From Didymodactylos carnosus (taxonomy: Eukaryota; Rotifera; Eurotatoria; Philodinida; Philodinidae), in contig CAJNOQ010003158.1 of the NCBI GenBank assembly GCA_905250885.1, positions 1-21,192 on the forward strand: a DNA stretch of 21,192 bases, in the 5' to 3' direction. The translations under genes and the position numbers were made by a program. This document shows, piece after piece, positions 1-9,410 of the stretch (position 1 is its first letter; each line of letters starts with the position of its first letter). The notes beneath the pieces were generated by a model. That model was not told where the DNA came from. It did no database searches and was given only the letters and a program-made list of their open reading frames with translations.

Positions 1-2720
1 GTTTTTCACAACAATGCCTTTGGCGAAGTTATATTCATTTCTACACAAAAACAAATGTTGCCACTATGCTCAGCGTAGTCGATTACCTATAGTCCATGGT
101 ATTTTGAGATTTCCAGAGATGTCTGCTCGGAGATAGACACGTGCTCGGGGAAAGCGAGCCCTGCCCGAACGGCGATAGCTAGAGACCGAGACTTGCATAA
201 TTTTGTAGAGTAACGTCCGGACTATCTACGCATGCAAAAAAATTACTAACATTGTATGTTAGTTTTCTGAGAACGGAGCTGGTTTTCCAAAGATTCTCTG
301 GAAACCCGATCTCTGAAATTTTTTCAAAAGTTGCTTCCGCTTGTGAAAAGTTCTGCTCAAGTCTTGGCTATTGAACAGCGAAAATTGCAGGTCTCTATCT
401 CATTCCTATCAAAAGTTATTCAAAAAGTGGCACCCGGCACTGTATTTTGGTATGGATAGTAGTATAAATTGACACAGAATGACGGCATTGTCCGCCTCTA
501 CATGGTTGAAGCAATGTTTGAAGATAAATACGGGTAGTTTCATGAGAAATCAAAATCACCGTATACGAGATGTCTCCAAATTTCATATAGTGATATAACC
601 TAGTTAGGAGTCAAATTATTCTGTATGTGATGCTGCTTTTTTTTAGGTGATAATATATACGTCAAATAATGAGAGCGACTTTTACTGGCATATTCGTGTC
701 TCTTTGTTTCTATAGTTATCTCATATTTTCACTTAGCCACTTTTTTCTATTGAAATATAAAACGACATTCCAGTGGTGCTGTAGAGCATCTTAATTATTA
801 GAAAAAGGTCCGGCATTTTTTATTACTATTATAAACAAGACAGTGAAACGTCGTACGGTATAGTCCTAAATTTGGTTGAAGGCACTTCGGATCCTTGTTT
901 CACCCCTCATTTAGAGTGAATAAACTGTTTCTAGTTATTTTTCTCTAAATAAGCTGTGAAACGTGTGTTAAAATCAAACTCATTTTAAAAATCCTCTATA
1001 CCGTAAGTTAGATTTAGTACAGTTTTCATAAACTGAAGGCTGACAGGATTTCGCACTAGAGCGTCGAGCAGAAGAAACCGGAACAAGGATTAGACCTTGA
1101 TCACTTTCCCACAAAGAACAAAGTTAGTTTGTATTTGAAAAAGCTCACGAGATAGCCTTTCCAACTGTCCTTCGTTTTCCGAACCAAGCGGGTCATAGGT
1201 TATCGACTATGCTGATTCCGAATATCACCATGCTAGCTGCCCTTCGGCTTTATGAGAGCGGTTTTATAGAAAACCAATTTTTCAGAAACTCTAAAAATAA
1301 CCAAAACCTTATTGTTAATGAGCCATGATTGTAGTCCGAAAATTTCTGTTTAAAATGAGACATCTCCCAGCTCTACACGATCTTTCTTTGCGAAGTTAGA
1401 ATTTACAAGAAAAGCCCTAAATTACTTTCTTCTTATTTCTGTAGCTTTGAGCTGACAATGAACATTTATGGGCTCTGCTTATAAATTCAAAAAAACATGA
1501 TATCTGTTTTCAAACATGGATGAGGACGAATCGCGGTTCTGTTCGTAGAAGACCGCTCGCGCAAGAATCGCTTAACCAATTTTTAAAGGTTTTCCAGTAT
1601 GCTCTATCATGTAATCAACAAAGTTTCGTTCTCCTAGGTTCTGGAAAATCACGAGTTTACCTAAAACTAAATTATCTTAGAAAACTACGTTTAATCATAA
1701 AACCTTTTTATCACCTGGGAAGGGCTCCCCTTGTGAAATGTCCTCCACTACCCAAACTGAACAACGAAAAAGGGAAACAATACAAACATTATATTTTTTA
1801 TTTCTCTTCTTGTTTATTTAAAATTCTGATTAGTTTCAGAAAAAAAACCAACAAGCATCATATTTGTTTTTCAACTGATTTTAGCTGAAAACATTTTAAC
1901 AAAGATAGGTTTTAGTTTTGGCTAAGCAAAACCAAAACTTTAAAGATGTCAAAAATTCTTTCAGTTTTGCCTAAGACTATAATTTGCACGACACATAAAC
2001 CCTTTTTTTAGTGTTTTATAAAATACGCTCGTTTTTAGAGCGTTATATTTTTCATTTTTAACTTTGTATGAAATGTGACAAAAGGTTTAAGAAATCAGAG
2101 AAACTGAATTTTTAGAAGGGGTTTGATATTGACGCTCAGTTGTTTTTAAATTGCATTTTATTCGGCACCGATGAGTCAAAAATCACGCTTTTCTGAAAAT
2201 CCTAATTCATTCATTCAGCATTTTAGAAAAACTTTCCGACAAAAGAAAGCACACGGCCTGAAACTTTTAAAGGCCAAAAATGAAGAAATCGGATTGATTG
2301 TAAAGGAGTTAGGTAGGTTTCTCGTGCAAGCCGCCTATTCTCGTGTAACCTTAAAATATAGCAACAACTACACAGCTTTTCCTCTAAAAATCGTTTTTTT
2401 CACTAAAGTCTGTTTCCGTATTCCCTAAAATTCTCCATCCAGGAAGATGCTGAAGAATTGAGATTAGCTTTAAATCGAAGCTAACACTTATGACCACAGC
2501 AGCCAGATATTTGAATTTCAGTCTACTATCGTTTTCAAAATCTAGCACCGCTACGTTTTGAATAATTCGACAACGAAAGGGACTAAAGAGAAATTTATAT
2601 TTTTTTCAAAAAGAAATGTGTAAATGATTGGATGAGTCACAACATATGCTAAAGACTAGCTTTTCATTTTAAATGAGAAGTAAACCAACTGCGGACATCC
2701 ACAATGAATATTCATATTGT
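1..2720. other. Non-coding stretch with dispersed repeat fragments
   Basis: No reading frame here has recognisable domains. Short open frames at 1520-1888 and 2171-2428 on the plus strand are low-complexity, lysine- and phenylalanine-rich, and match nothing I know, so I do not call them genes. The visible content is a dispersed repeat near 356-460, which recurs around 4088-4165 and 4285-4345, and a short repeated word around 1911-1975 (TTTTGGCTAAG and TTTTGCCTAAG). The rest is AT-rich sequence without structure that I can see. Confidence 0.5.
356..460 (+). repeat. Dispersed direct repeat, copy 1
   Basis: The words AAGTCTTGGCTATTGAA, AGCGAAAA and AGTTATTCAAAAAGTGGCAC occur here in the same order and with similar spacing as at 4088-4165. 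The last part, TATTCAAAAA followed by a CACCCGG block and then ATGGATA, recurs again at about 4299-4345. Divergence between copies is substantial, so this is an old interspersed repeat. No terminal structure was recognised, so the repeat class is unknown. Confidence 0.5.
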
Positions 2721-3356
2721 TTAGAATGAGACAAAAATTAAAAGCCAAAAATTAACAACTACGAGTGATGAAGAACAACAGATAATTGCCAAGAGCAATT
2801 CTTTTTCAATTTTAAACTTTTTAGACATATGTAGTAAAAATTGTCTACATCGTACATCTACTATGTTAATATCCTCATTGTTATGATGTGATAATTCCAT
2901 ATTCGAATGTGTTTGATCACAATAATATAGAGCAATAACAACAAGTGATACACTTAATAATGATATGTCAATTGTCATGAGAAAACGTGGTTGATGCATG
3001 TAATGAATATTAATATTTTGACCAATACACAAAGTCAACAAGACGAAGATCAAACATGATTTAGCGCTAATATCGTAGATCATATAAAAGAACAATATAT
3101 TCATTAAATTGAATATAATTGGCGATAATTTTTCTAAGAAAAATTCTTCATCATTTACACATAGGCTATTCAATAGATCATTCCTGATAAAATATTTGTA
3201 ACGATCATCTGCCGAATGGTTTTGAGTTTTGAAAAAATATAATTCTTTTAATTTTGATCCATAAGACTTTTCTTTCTCTCGAAACAGTTTTAGTTTTGGA
3301 ATGAACACCACGGTAATAATCATAAACAATATTAAGCACAAAATTGATCTAATCAT
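2721..3356 (-). CDS. Small multi-pass membrane protein, function unknown
   Basis: An open frame of 211 residues runs from ATG at 3356 to TAA at 2721. I chose this ATG because the frame is closed upstream by a stop about six codons earlier. Residues about 3-20 form a hydrophobic N-terminal segment (signal anchor or first membrane helix). A soluble, charged stretch follows (about residues 24-80), then two or three hydrophobic segments between about 80 and 150, another soluble stretch, and a strongly hydrophobic C-terminal segment ending in the last 25 residues. I recognise no catalytic motif or family. About 35 bases upstream of the ATG (minus strand) is TTATTTTCAG, a good 3' splice acceptor, which could mark a 5'-UTR intron or a trans-splicing site. 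No AATAAA signal is evident just downstream. It is the best candidate for an intact gene in the window, but it could also be a terminal fragment of a larger membrane protein. Confidence 0.5.
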   Translation of the reverse strand: MIRSILCLILFMIITVVFIPKLKLFREKEKSYGSKLKELYFFKTQNHSADDRYKYFIRNDLLNSLCVNDEEFFLEKLSPIIFNLMNILFFYMIYDISAKSCLIFVLLTLCIGQNINIHYMHQPRFLMTIDISLLSVSLVVIALYYCDQTHSNMELSHHNNEDINIVDVRCRQFLLHMSKKFKIEKELLLAIICCSSSLVVVNFWLLIFVSF

Positions 3357-3678
3357 ACTCAAATGGAATTAATTATTGAAAAATATTATCTGAAAATAAT
3401 AAAAGTACAGTTAGAAACTTTTATGTCAGAAGAAACCAGTTAATTATTCATGCTTTTCCTCTTTACACTATATTACTCTTGAATTTTCCTAGAAAACAGA
3501 GCGAAACACTTATCAAATAGCTATAACATAACAAAAAAAGAACAAACATTTTAAAACAGAAGTTTTTATCCTAGAAAATCATTTATTGAGGGTCAGTCTC
3601 TTCTCTTTTATTCGATTTCTTTAATGCTTGTTTTAAACCTATAATAACCCATAATGAGAATACAGCGCTTGAATTCAA

Positions 3679-3942
3679 ATTCTCAATTCACTCAAAAAAC
3701 ATCAGAACGAGTCCAAATCCTCAGGATATAGTTATTTGTATCTGCTGGATGTGAGTACAAAATCGAAAAAAATTCCAAAAGAATGTTTTTTTCTGAGGTT
3801 TTCTAGAAACCGCTTTGAAAAACCATAGGGTTTTGTAAATTTTTCTTGTTGATTTCTTAAGAAAAGAATATTAAGCAGGCCAAATACTCTACATCCTGAA
3901 TGGTTTGGACTTGTTCTGATGTTTTTTGAGTGAATTAAGAAT
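3679..3942. repeat. Inverted repeat, ~50-bp arms, ~160-bp spacer
   Basis: The left arm (3679-3728) and right arm (3891-3942) are imperfect reverse complements. A perfect 24-bp core lies at 3685-3708 against 3913-3936 and contains CACTCAAAAAACATCAG. The spacer carries only a spurious short minus-strand frame. This could be a small foldback element or the ends of a MITE. I could not identify a target-site duplication. Confidence 0.7.
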
Positions 3943-4087
3943 TTTTTAATAATAGGTAAAAAAAGGCGGAAAACCCTAACTTTTGAGGAACTTAGTTTTC
4001 GCTGGATTTTAAGATCTTTTTTAAAGAACAAATACTGCCGCGAGATTCAGCAAAGTCGAAACTTATGTTTCCGTGCTTTTCTGAGGT

Positions 4088-4345
4088 AAGTCTTGGCTAT
4101 CGAATAGCGAAAACCTCGAGTCTACATCCACTTTCACTCACCAGTTATTCAGAAAATAGCCACCAGTAGTCATCAACTGCAGCTCTGGGCGAGAGGCTAG
4201 TCTGACGCAGAGTTCTTCTCAGTGCTGTTCACTAACCACGAAATAGCTTTCAAGAAACCCAAATGACTAGCCGAAGAAACTGTATTAACCCTTTACCAGC
4301 TATTCAAAAAATAGCCACCGGTCTTATAATTTGAAATGGATAACA
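4088..4345 (+). repeat. Dispersed direct repeat, copies 2 and 3
   Basis: 4088-4165 repeats the order AAGTCTTGGCTATCGAATAG, GCGAAAA, AGTTATTCAGAAAATAGCCA seen at 356-440. A partial third copy, TATTCAAAAAATAGCCACCG, starts near 4299 and runs on to ATGGATA. A tandem or nested arrangement of one interspersed repeat explains this. There is no coding content that I trust. Confidence 0.5.
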
Positions 4346-4623
4346 GTAACGAGATGGGTGACCATCTTACAAGCTTGTCAACTGCAAGGAAGATATCGGG
4401 CTATTGAAACTGCCATTGGCAGCACCCTACACGTGAAGCAGCAGCTGCAAGGTGGGATATTCTTCTGTCTTTCTTTCACAGTTCAACAGAGTTACTCGGG
4501 GAGCCAAATAATATGATCTCAATATCATTGACTATGTCACTATTTTAATAATTTTTGTTTAATTTCCAAAGTATTGCAGACATAGGCGCTTCTTTTCTTC
4601 ATCATACATGACGATTCAAATTA

Positions 4624-4896
4624 TCACCCGTTTACACAAGCTACAAAAGGTTTTTGTTTGGTAAAGATTTCTTTCTTCTTGGGTGAATGAGGTTGAGGAT
4701 TGTTTAGTGTCTTATGAATTTCTTTGGCTTCTCGAACACCCCGACGAATTATGTGATTCGGATAACCATTTTTCTTTAATATTTCAAACAGATAATTTCT
4801 TTCCGCTATTTTACTCACATTTGTAGTACTCATCGAGCCCTCCAAATATGGTATCAAACTGTTCTTGGCTGCTTCGTTTTCACCCTCGTTTACCTG
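4624..4896 (-). pseudogene. Retroelement reverse-transcriptase tail (Penelope-like), partial
   Basis: The frame is open from 4896 down to a TAA at 4624. It begins just after a good 3' splice acceptor (TTTTTTGACAG, ending at 4894 on the minus strand) and an in-frame TGA, so an exon start there is plausible. The recognisable part is a basic segment with the motif LFEILKKNGYPNHIIRR, which resembles the end of the RT thumb region in Penelope-like and related retroelements (the 'L..NGYP..II' block). It is followed by a polar, lysine-rich linker and KPFV, close to where the next conserved block would begin, but the frame ends in a stop. No RT catalytic motif and no GIY-YIG nuclease is present, so this is a fragment. 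Other RT-encoding elements have a similar block, so the family call is tentative. Confidence 0.42.
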
Positions 4897-5008
4897 TCAA
4901 AAAAGTCAAAAATATCGATTACTGTTTTCACGTGCTTTCTGTTCTCTTGTCAAATAGCACCCGAAGCTAAACAGTTCTTAATTCGCGCTCCATCTTATTT
5001 TAAGCTAA
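4809..5008. repeat. Left arm of a ~200-bp inverted duplication
   Basis: This arm is the reverse complement of 5198-5396 with a moderate number of substitutions. The arms are separated by about 190 bp of unique sequence. The arm covers the upstream half of the RT-like exon (4809-4893), its 3' splice acceptor, and about 110 bp of presumed intron, including the shared words AAAATATCGATTACTGTTTT and CGCGCTCCATCTTATTTTAA. Duplication of exon plus intron means the copying was at DNA level, not through a spliced RNA. Confidence 0.8.
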
Positions 5009-5197
5009 ATTAAAAGCAAATTGCTTAAAAGTAGTTATAGAGAAAAGCTGTTTATTGGAATGCTATTTGCTCAAAATTTTATTGATCAACTGTTGTCCAA
5101 TGAGAATACGTATATTCATTCAATGCAAGAATGCTGACGATAATTTACTGAGAAACTTTTAGCTGCGCTGATTGAGTGGAACCAGTTTTGTATTAGC

Positions 5198-5396
5198 TTA
5201 GCTTAAAATAAGATGGAGCGCGAATTAAGAACTGTTTAACCTCGAGTGATATTTGACAAGAGAACGGAAAGCACGTGAAAACAGTAATCGATATTTTTGA
5301 CTTTTTTGACAGGTAAACGAGGTGAAAACGAAACGGCCACAAACAGTTTGATACCATTTTTGGAGGGCTCGATGAGTACTGCAAATGTGAGTAAAA
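5198..5396. repeat. Right arm of the ~200-bp inverted duplication
   Basis: This arm mirrors 4809-5008. It carries the RT-like exon start on the plus strand, with the same TTTTTTGACAG acceptor, but small indels and substitutions (for example AACGAGGTG in place of AACGAGGGTG) destroy the frame. The copied similarity stops at about 5396, before the conserved NGYP part of the exon. The two arms could form a long hairpin of about 200 bp. Confidence 0.8.
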
Positions 5397-6433
5397 TGAA
5401 AAAATTTGATTGAAGATTTTTTGTGCTGTGATGCCTGAAAGTTGGCTATTCTTAGTAAACGACCTTCAAAGATGGGCTTCGAACGCAAAGAGGAAGATAG
5501 ATATTGGACTAATTCTTTTTTCATCAGATTAGGCAGCTCTTCAGCTTCATGTTCATCTATAATAAATGAAGTTTTCGTTTTGTTTTGCGTTCAGAAGAAG
5601 TAAAACAGTGAATCCCGTTTTCTCATTTTCGACCACATTGCGACAGCTGGCCGGCCCTTGTACAAATAGTAGGACAAATTCTGTGTATCAGCACTTATGC
5701 TACTCGAGCTTCTCCTTCCTCTGGTATAGTAAACGTCGATGTTAACTCTATGAATGTTAAGAAAAACAAGTTGGAAGTTCCTTCATTGCAAGGTAGGTCA
5801 AAGCTTGACATCCCTAAAAAGGCATGTAGAGTATGACTTTTTCGGCGAACAAATATGGGGTGACCCGATATATTCGTTATTCGGCATTTTGACGTTCGTC
5901 GACGATCTAAATAAACATAAGGATGTAGTAAACATTGTGGTATTCAACTGCATCTAATGCATTTTGAACGGATGCTATGTTTAAGCAAGGATTTGCATGC
6001 AGTAAAATCTAAAACAAACGGAGAGGATTCAGCAGGAAAATAAAACTTGAAAAGAAAGCTTTTTTAGCACTATTTGGTAGTGAACGCTATATGTAGTGTG
6101 TAAAGTGTAGGAGTACTTGATTACGTGATCTTGATCTAAAGACTATAGAACAACAACGTTAAAGTTAACCGAGTAAGCAGGAGAAAAGGTGGTCAACGAA
6201 TCTTGTTTTATGTCTGACAGTGACTAGATTTTTGTTTAGCATATTTATATTCAGATGTCTGACGGCAATTAGACAGTGATTTCTAAACAAGGAACAATAC
6301 TGCATTCATTATTAAATAATAGTATGTTTTTTGACAATCGAACTTCTTAAAGCTTCTTTTAGCTTTAAAATAAATTGTACATTTCATAATACAATAATCT
6401 TCGTTGGTCTGTCATCTTTATAAAACTTTTCTT
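5397..6433. other. Non-coding stretch, nothing recognised
   Basis: Short open frames occur (for example 5754-5957, plus), but none has a recognisable domain. Around 6210-6285 the word GTCTGAC occurs twice with similar surroundings (GTGACTAG and GTGATTTC follow), a minor local repeat. I see no RNA gene or terminal inverted repeat here. Confidence 0.4.
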
Positions 6434-6600
6434 TTTGAGTTAAACTTAGATACTTTGGTTTCGTATTTTAAGAGTGAACATGGTTCACTGAAGGAGACCT
6501 CAATTATAAGAGGTCGAATGGTTTGTTTTGTTAAACTTTAAAAAGTTTTAAATTGTTCAAAATTAAAATACGGAACCAAAGTATCTACGTTTAACTCAAA
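6434..6600. repeat. Hairpin with 38-bp arms
   Basis: The arms at 6434-6471 and 6563-6600 are reverse complements at 36 of 38 positions and share TAGATACTTTGGTT. The loop is about 90 bases and contains the smaller inverted word pair GAGACCTC/GAGGTC around 6495-6513. The element is short and no flanking duplication is obvious. It may be the remains of a small MITE or a transcribed stem-loop. Confidence 0.75.
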
Positions 6601-6832
6601 TATATAGCTAATTCGTATCGTCAGCCAATTGTTATTCTCAATATGTTTACAAAGCTTGTGTACTTCCGAAAGTGGATTATTGTTGTTTTGTTTATGATAA
6701 TATATATACAAAATACTGTGAACCATTGGAGGCACAACGATAAGCACGTTAAACGAAAAGGGCTAGATCATTGAAGGTTCTGGATTTGTAAAAAATCTTT
6801 ACTTAAAAGCAGTTTAAAAGTAGATTAGACTA

Positions 6833-7576
6833 CCCAGGTCCAATAGACACGATCGTAAACGACCGTACACGGTCACGTACGGCGATATACGCCAACCGTA
6901 TACGGTGATTGTATCACGACGAAATACGACGGTTTACGACGGCATCAAATTGTTCTTTTGATCAACTATCCAGATCCAAAAAACCGCGCGTTAACGTTCT
7001 CAAAACGGCAAAAGGAACGGCAGTTGGTGGCCAATCTCTCGGCGGCACCTTAGAATTTATTTCCACTTCAGCAAACTATGATTTCTATACTATATATGGA
7101 AGTTTGACGGAAGCTGTGGTAAGGTATTTTTATACATGGGAGCCCACGCGTAGAAATTTATGGTATTTATTGCAAATATGAATAGCAAATTCATACTGTT
7201 GTTTACAAGCAGTATGGTATAACCAGAATGTGCTCGATTTATAATTCCAGATACGTGTGTTCGAATCTCAATCCTGGCAAACAATTATAATTGTATATAT
7301 CTGAGTGGTAAGTGGTATTCAAGACGACACAACACATGGGTGACGTCCTGAAGCTCTGTATACATCTTCTGTAGAGGATGCTGGAAACGAAAAATAATTT
7401 TTTCTAAACTGACCGTTAACGGCCGTAAACGGTCACCGCGCAGTTACGGCCGTTTACTGCAGTATTTGCACCATATACGGCCGTTTACGGCGCAAATACG
7501 ACCGCAAACGGTGATTTACGGCGGTCGTATAGGACTGTATAGGGTCGTTTACGGCAGTCGTAAAAATGGACCTGGG
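6833..7576. mobile_element. TA-flanked MITE-like element with repeat-rich ends
   Basis: The element starts with CCCAGGTCCA and ends with its reverse complement TGGACCTGGG, and both ends are flanked by TA (6831-6832 and 7577-7578), the target duplication expected of Tc1/mariner-type insertion. Both subterminal regions (about 110 bp left, about 170 bp right) are packed with variants of CGTTTACGG/CCGTAAACG and CGTATACGG in both orientations. They are far more GC- and CpG-rich than the surroundings. Such clustered subterminal words are typical transposase-binding sites in non-autonomous elements. The interior (about 6945-7400) is AT-rich and holds no transposase that I recognise. The element is therefore called non-autonomous. 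The superfamily assignment rests only on the TA flanks. Confidence 0.72.
7207..7280 (+). ncRNA. tRNA-like pol III promoter remnant (possible SINE head)
   Basis: TGGTATAACCAG at 7215-7226 fits an A box, and GTTCGAATC at 7259-7267 fits the B-box consensus exactly. The spacing (44 bases between box starts) is that of a tRNA gene. The T-arm pairs at only about three of five positions, and no acceptor stem is formed with the preceding bases, so it is not a working tRNA gene. A tRNA-derived SINE head or a decayed tRNA copy carried inside the surrounding element fits best. It lies in the AT-rich interior of the TA-flanked element. Confidence 0.35.
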
Positions 7577-7778
7577 TATTTCGACTTTTTAGCTTTCTTC
7601 TTTTCTTATCTTTTTCCGTGCTCTATGTTTCTGGACTCTGGCTCAGGTATGTTGAAAGCTCACTACCGTCAAGAGACTCGTAACACTCAAGACCGAAAAC
7701 ATCACTATGTATCAATGCCGTACAAGCGTCATTAAAAGTTTTTCCCTTGACTTTAGTCTAGGGTCTTACAAAATGGTT

Positions 7779-7804
7779 GTCTGTGTGTTTGTGTGTGTGT
7801 GCGC
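7779..7804 (+). repeat. Short TG microsatellite
   Basis: An interrupted (TG)n run, GTGTGTTTGTGTGTGTGTGC, lies within otherwise ordinary AT-rich sequence. The plus-strand frame covering it (7707-8051) encodes a Val/Cys run from the repeat and is not supported as a gene. Confidence 0.8.
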
Positions 7805-8226
7805 AAAATACGGAAAAATGGCTGTCAGATATTCTATGGATAAGCGAATCACAAGAGACAACAGTAGAAAAAAAGTTTTTTTAAATAAGAGAGAAAATAT
7901 TCAAAGAGATCATCTGAAATATTTACTGATGCAAAGAAGTGAACAGCTCAGCAACCGTTTTCTCTGGATCTGGGGTAGATGTCGCCAGACAGCAGTCAGC
8001 TGTGACAATACAAAAAAGTGGTATACGGGTAATAAAATCGATAGTGTATAGATAATCTATTATAACGAATCGATTAGAAATACTTCCAACGTCCTTGGGG
8101 TCTGCAGAAGGTGTGCAGAAAACCTTTTAACTTTATATTACATTAAATGGTTTTTTGGTGGAATTAGAGAAGTTCATAAGTTTCTCATCTATACTGGTTG
8201 GGAACGCCGACAGTGGGGAAGCGTTA

Positions 8227-8520
8227 GCATTGTTTTGAATTCACAAATAGTTTTAGACCTTTTGAGATTTTTGCTTTATTGATATTGGTTTACGAACGTT
8301 ACACATGAAAAGAGTAAAAAATCCAGAAGATGTCTTAGGTAGGTTTCCAGTGAGCATTGTTTTGAATTCAGAATTATGTTTAGACCTCTAGAGACTCTTG
8401 ATTTATATATTATAGTTAAATATCAGAGTACGAACTTTATACATAAAAAATGAACAAAACTCCAGAAGATGCCTTAGTTAGGCCCCCAGCGAGCACCGAA
8501 CGAAGGGAGGCGTGAGCATT
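8227..8520 (+). repeat. Tandem repeat, ~127-bp unit, two copies plus a stub
   Basis: Copy A starts at 8227 and copy B at 8354, both with GCATTGTTTTGAATTCA. Within each copy the words TTTAGACCT, ACGAAC/ACGAAC and TCCAGAAGATG occur at matching offsets. A third start, GAGCATTGAGTTCGATTTAA, follows at about 8515 after an extra GC-richer insert (about 8497-8512). The unit is AT-rich with no coding sense. Confidence 0.7.
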
Positions 8521-8935
8521 GAGTTCGATTTAAGAGTCATCAAAGGACGTTCGCTAGCGCAGATCTAACTTAATAAAGTCAAGGGACCGAGCGAGTGGAG
8601 ACGAGCGTTACCTTGTCTTTCTAGGAAAAAATATTCATACACTAAAAAGTATGTTCAATTTACTCACAACCAATTCGAAAACGCTATTTGGTCTTTACAC
8701 ACAACAGTGGAACAAGAGATTGTGTGTTTAATTAAATGTAGACAAAATTCTGAATTCCTCGTACACCTTTTCTGATCAGTTGAAAAATTCACGTAGATCG
8801 TAACAGCCGACAGAGGTCGCAAATCTACAGCTGTTATAAAGGGCGCTGTGGTTAATAAATATGAAATGTTATGATTACGCTAAATAATCACTGAAAAGGA
8901 TTAGGATAAAAACAGCTATATTGCCAATATATCAG

Positions 8936-8987
8936 GAGGTGACGCTGTGGTGACGCGATATTGGTCATCAATCAAGAGGTGACGCTG
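8936..8987 (+). repeat. Direct repeat of GAGGTGACGCTG, 40-bp period
   Basis: GAGGTGACGCTG is repeated at 8936-8947 and 8976-8987, with an extra GGTGACGC between them at 8949. The intervening bases also repeat loosely (CAATATATCAG and CATCAATCAA). This is a small degenerate tandem duplication. No function is evident. Confidence 0.55.
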
Positions 8988-9410
8988 GGATCACTTATAT
9001 TTTGGTTTTCTTTATTACATGATTTCACTTGAGCTGTAGCAACAAAAGAAAATAACTTTTGAACTGCACAATGTACAAGGGACCAATATATATTATTCAA
9101 ATTCTAATAAAATAAATCAGAGTTCACGAAAGTTTCATCAGATCCAAATTCCAACCTAATTCTATCTAATTCCGATCATAGTCGCTCTATTCGTATGAAA
9201 ACTACCTACTTTTTATTCGCCACGATTCAAGCCGGGAGACCATTTCGAATTGGGCATGTTGAGAAACGGTATTCATCTAAGCTTAACTTGGAAGGCAGCC
9301 ACAAAATGTCTCTTGAAATTTTTGCCTGAGGTCACCCTCAGGTGTCTTGCCTAAAGGACAGGATCAGTTTTCACTAATTCCGGATAAGCAACCACCCTAG
9401 AGATCAAATC

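Noticed and set aside
1520..1888. 122-residue plus-strand frame
   Set aside because: Basic and aromatic-rich low-complexity composition, with no domain and no promoter or splice context.
5225..5524. Overlapping minus-strand frames of 63 and 99 residues
   Set aside because: They run antisense across the right arm of the inverted duplication and its unique flank, with no protein features.
6909..7181. 90-residue plus-strand frame inside the TA-flanked element
   Set aside because: Its start lies in the subterminal motif cluster and it shows no transposase motif.
7207..7280. Functional tRNA gene
   Set aside because: The pol III boxes fit, but the acceptor stem is absent and the T-arm pairs poorly.
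7707..8051. 114-residue plus-strand frame
   Set aside because: Contains a Val/Cys run produced by the TG microsatellite, has no domain, and its composition changes abruptly after the repeat.
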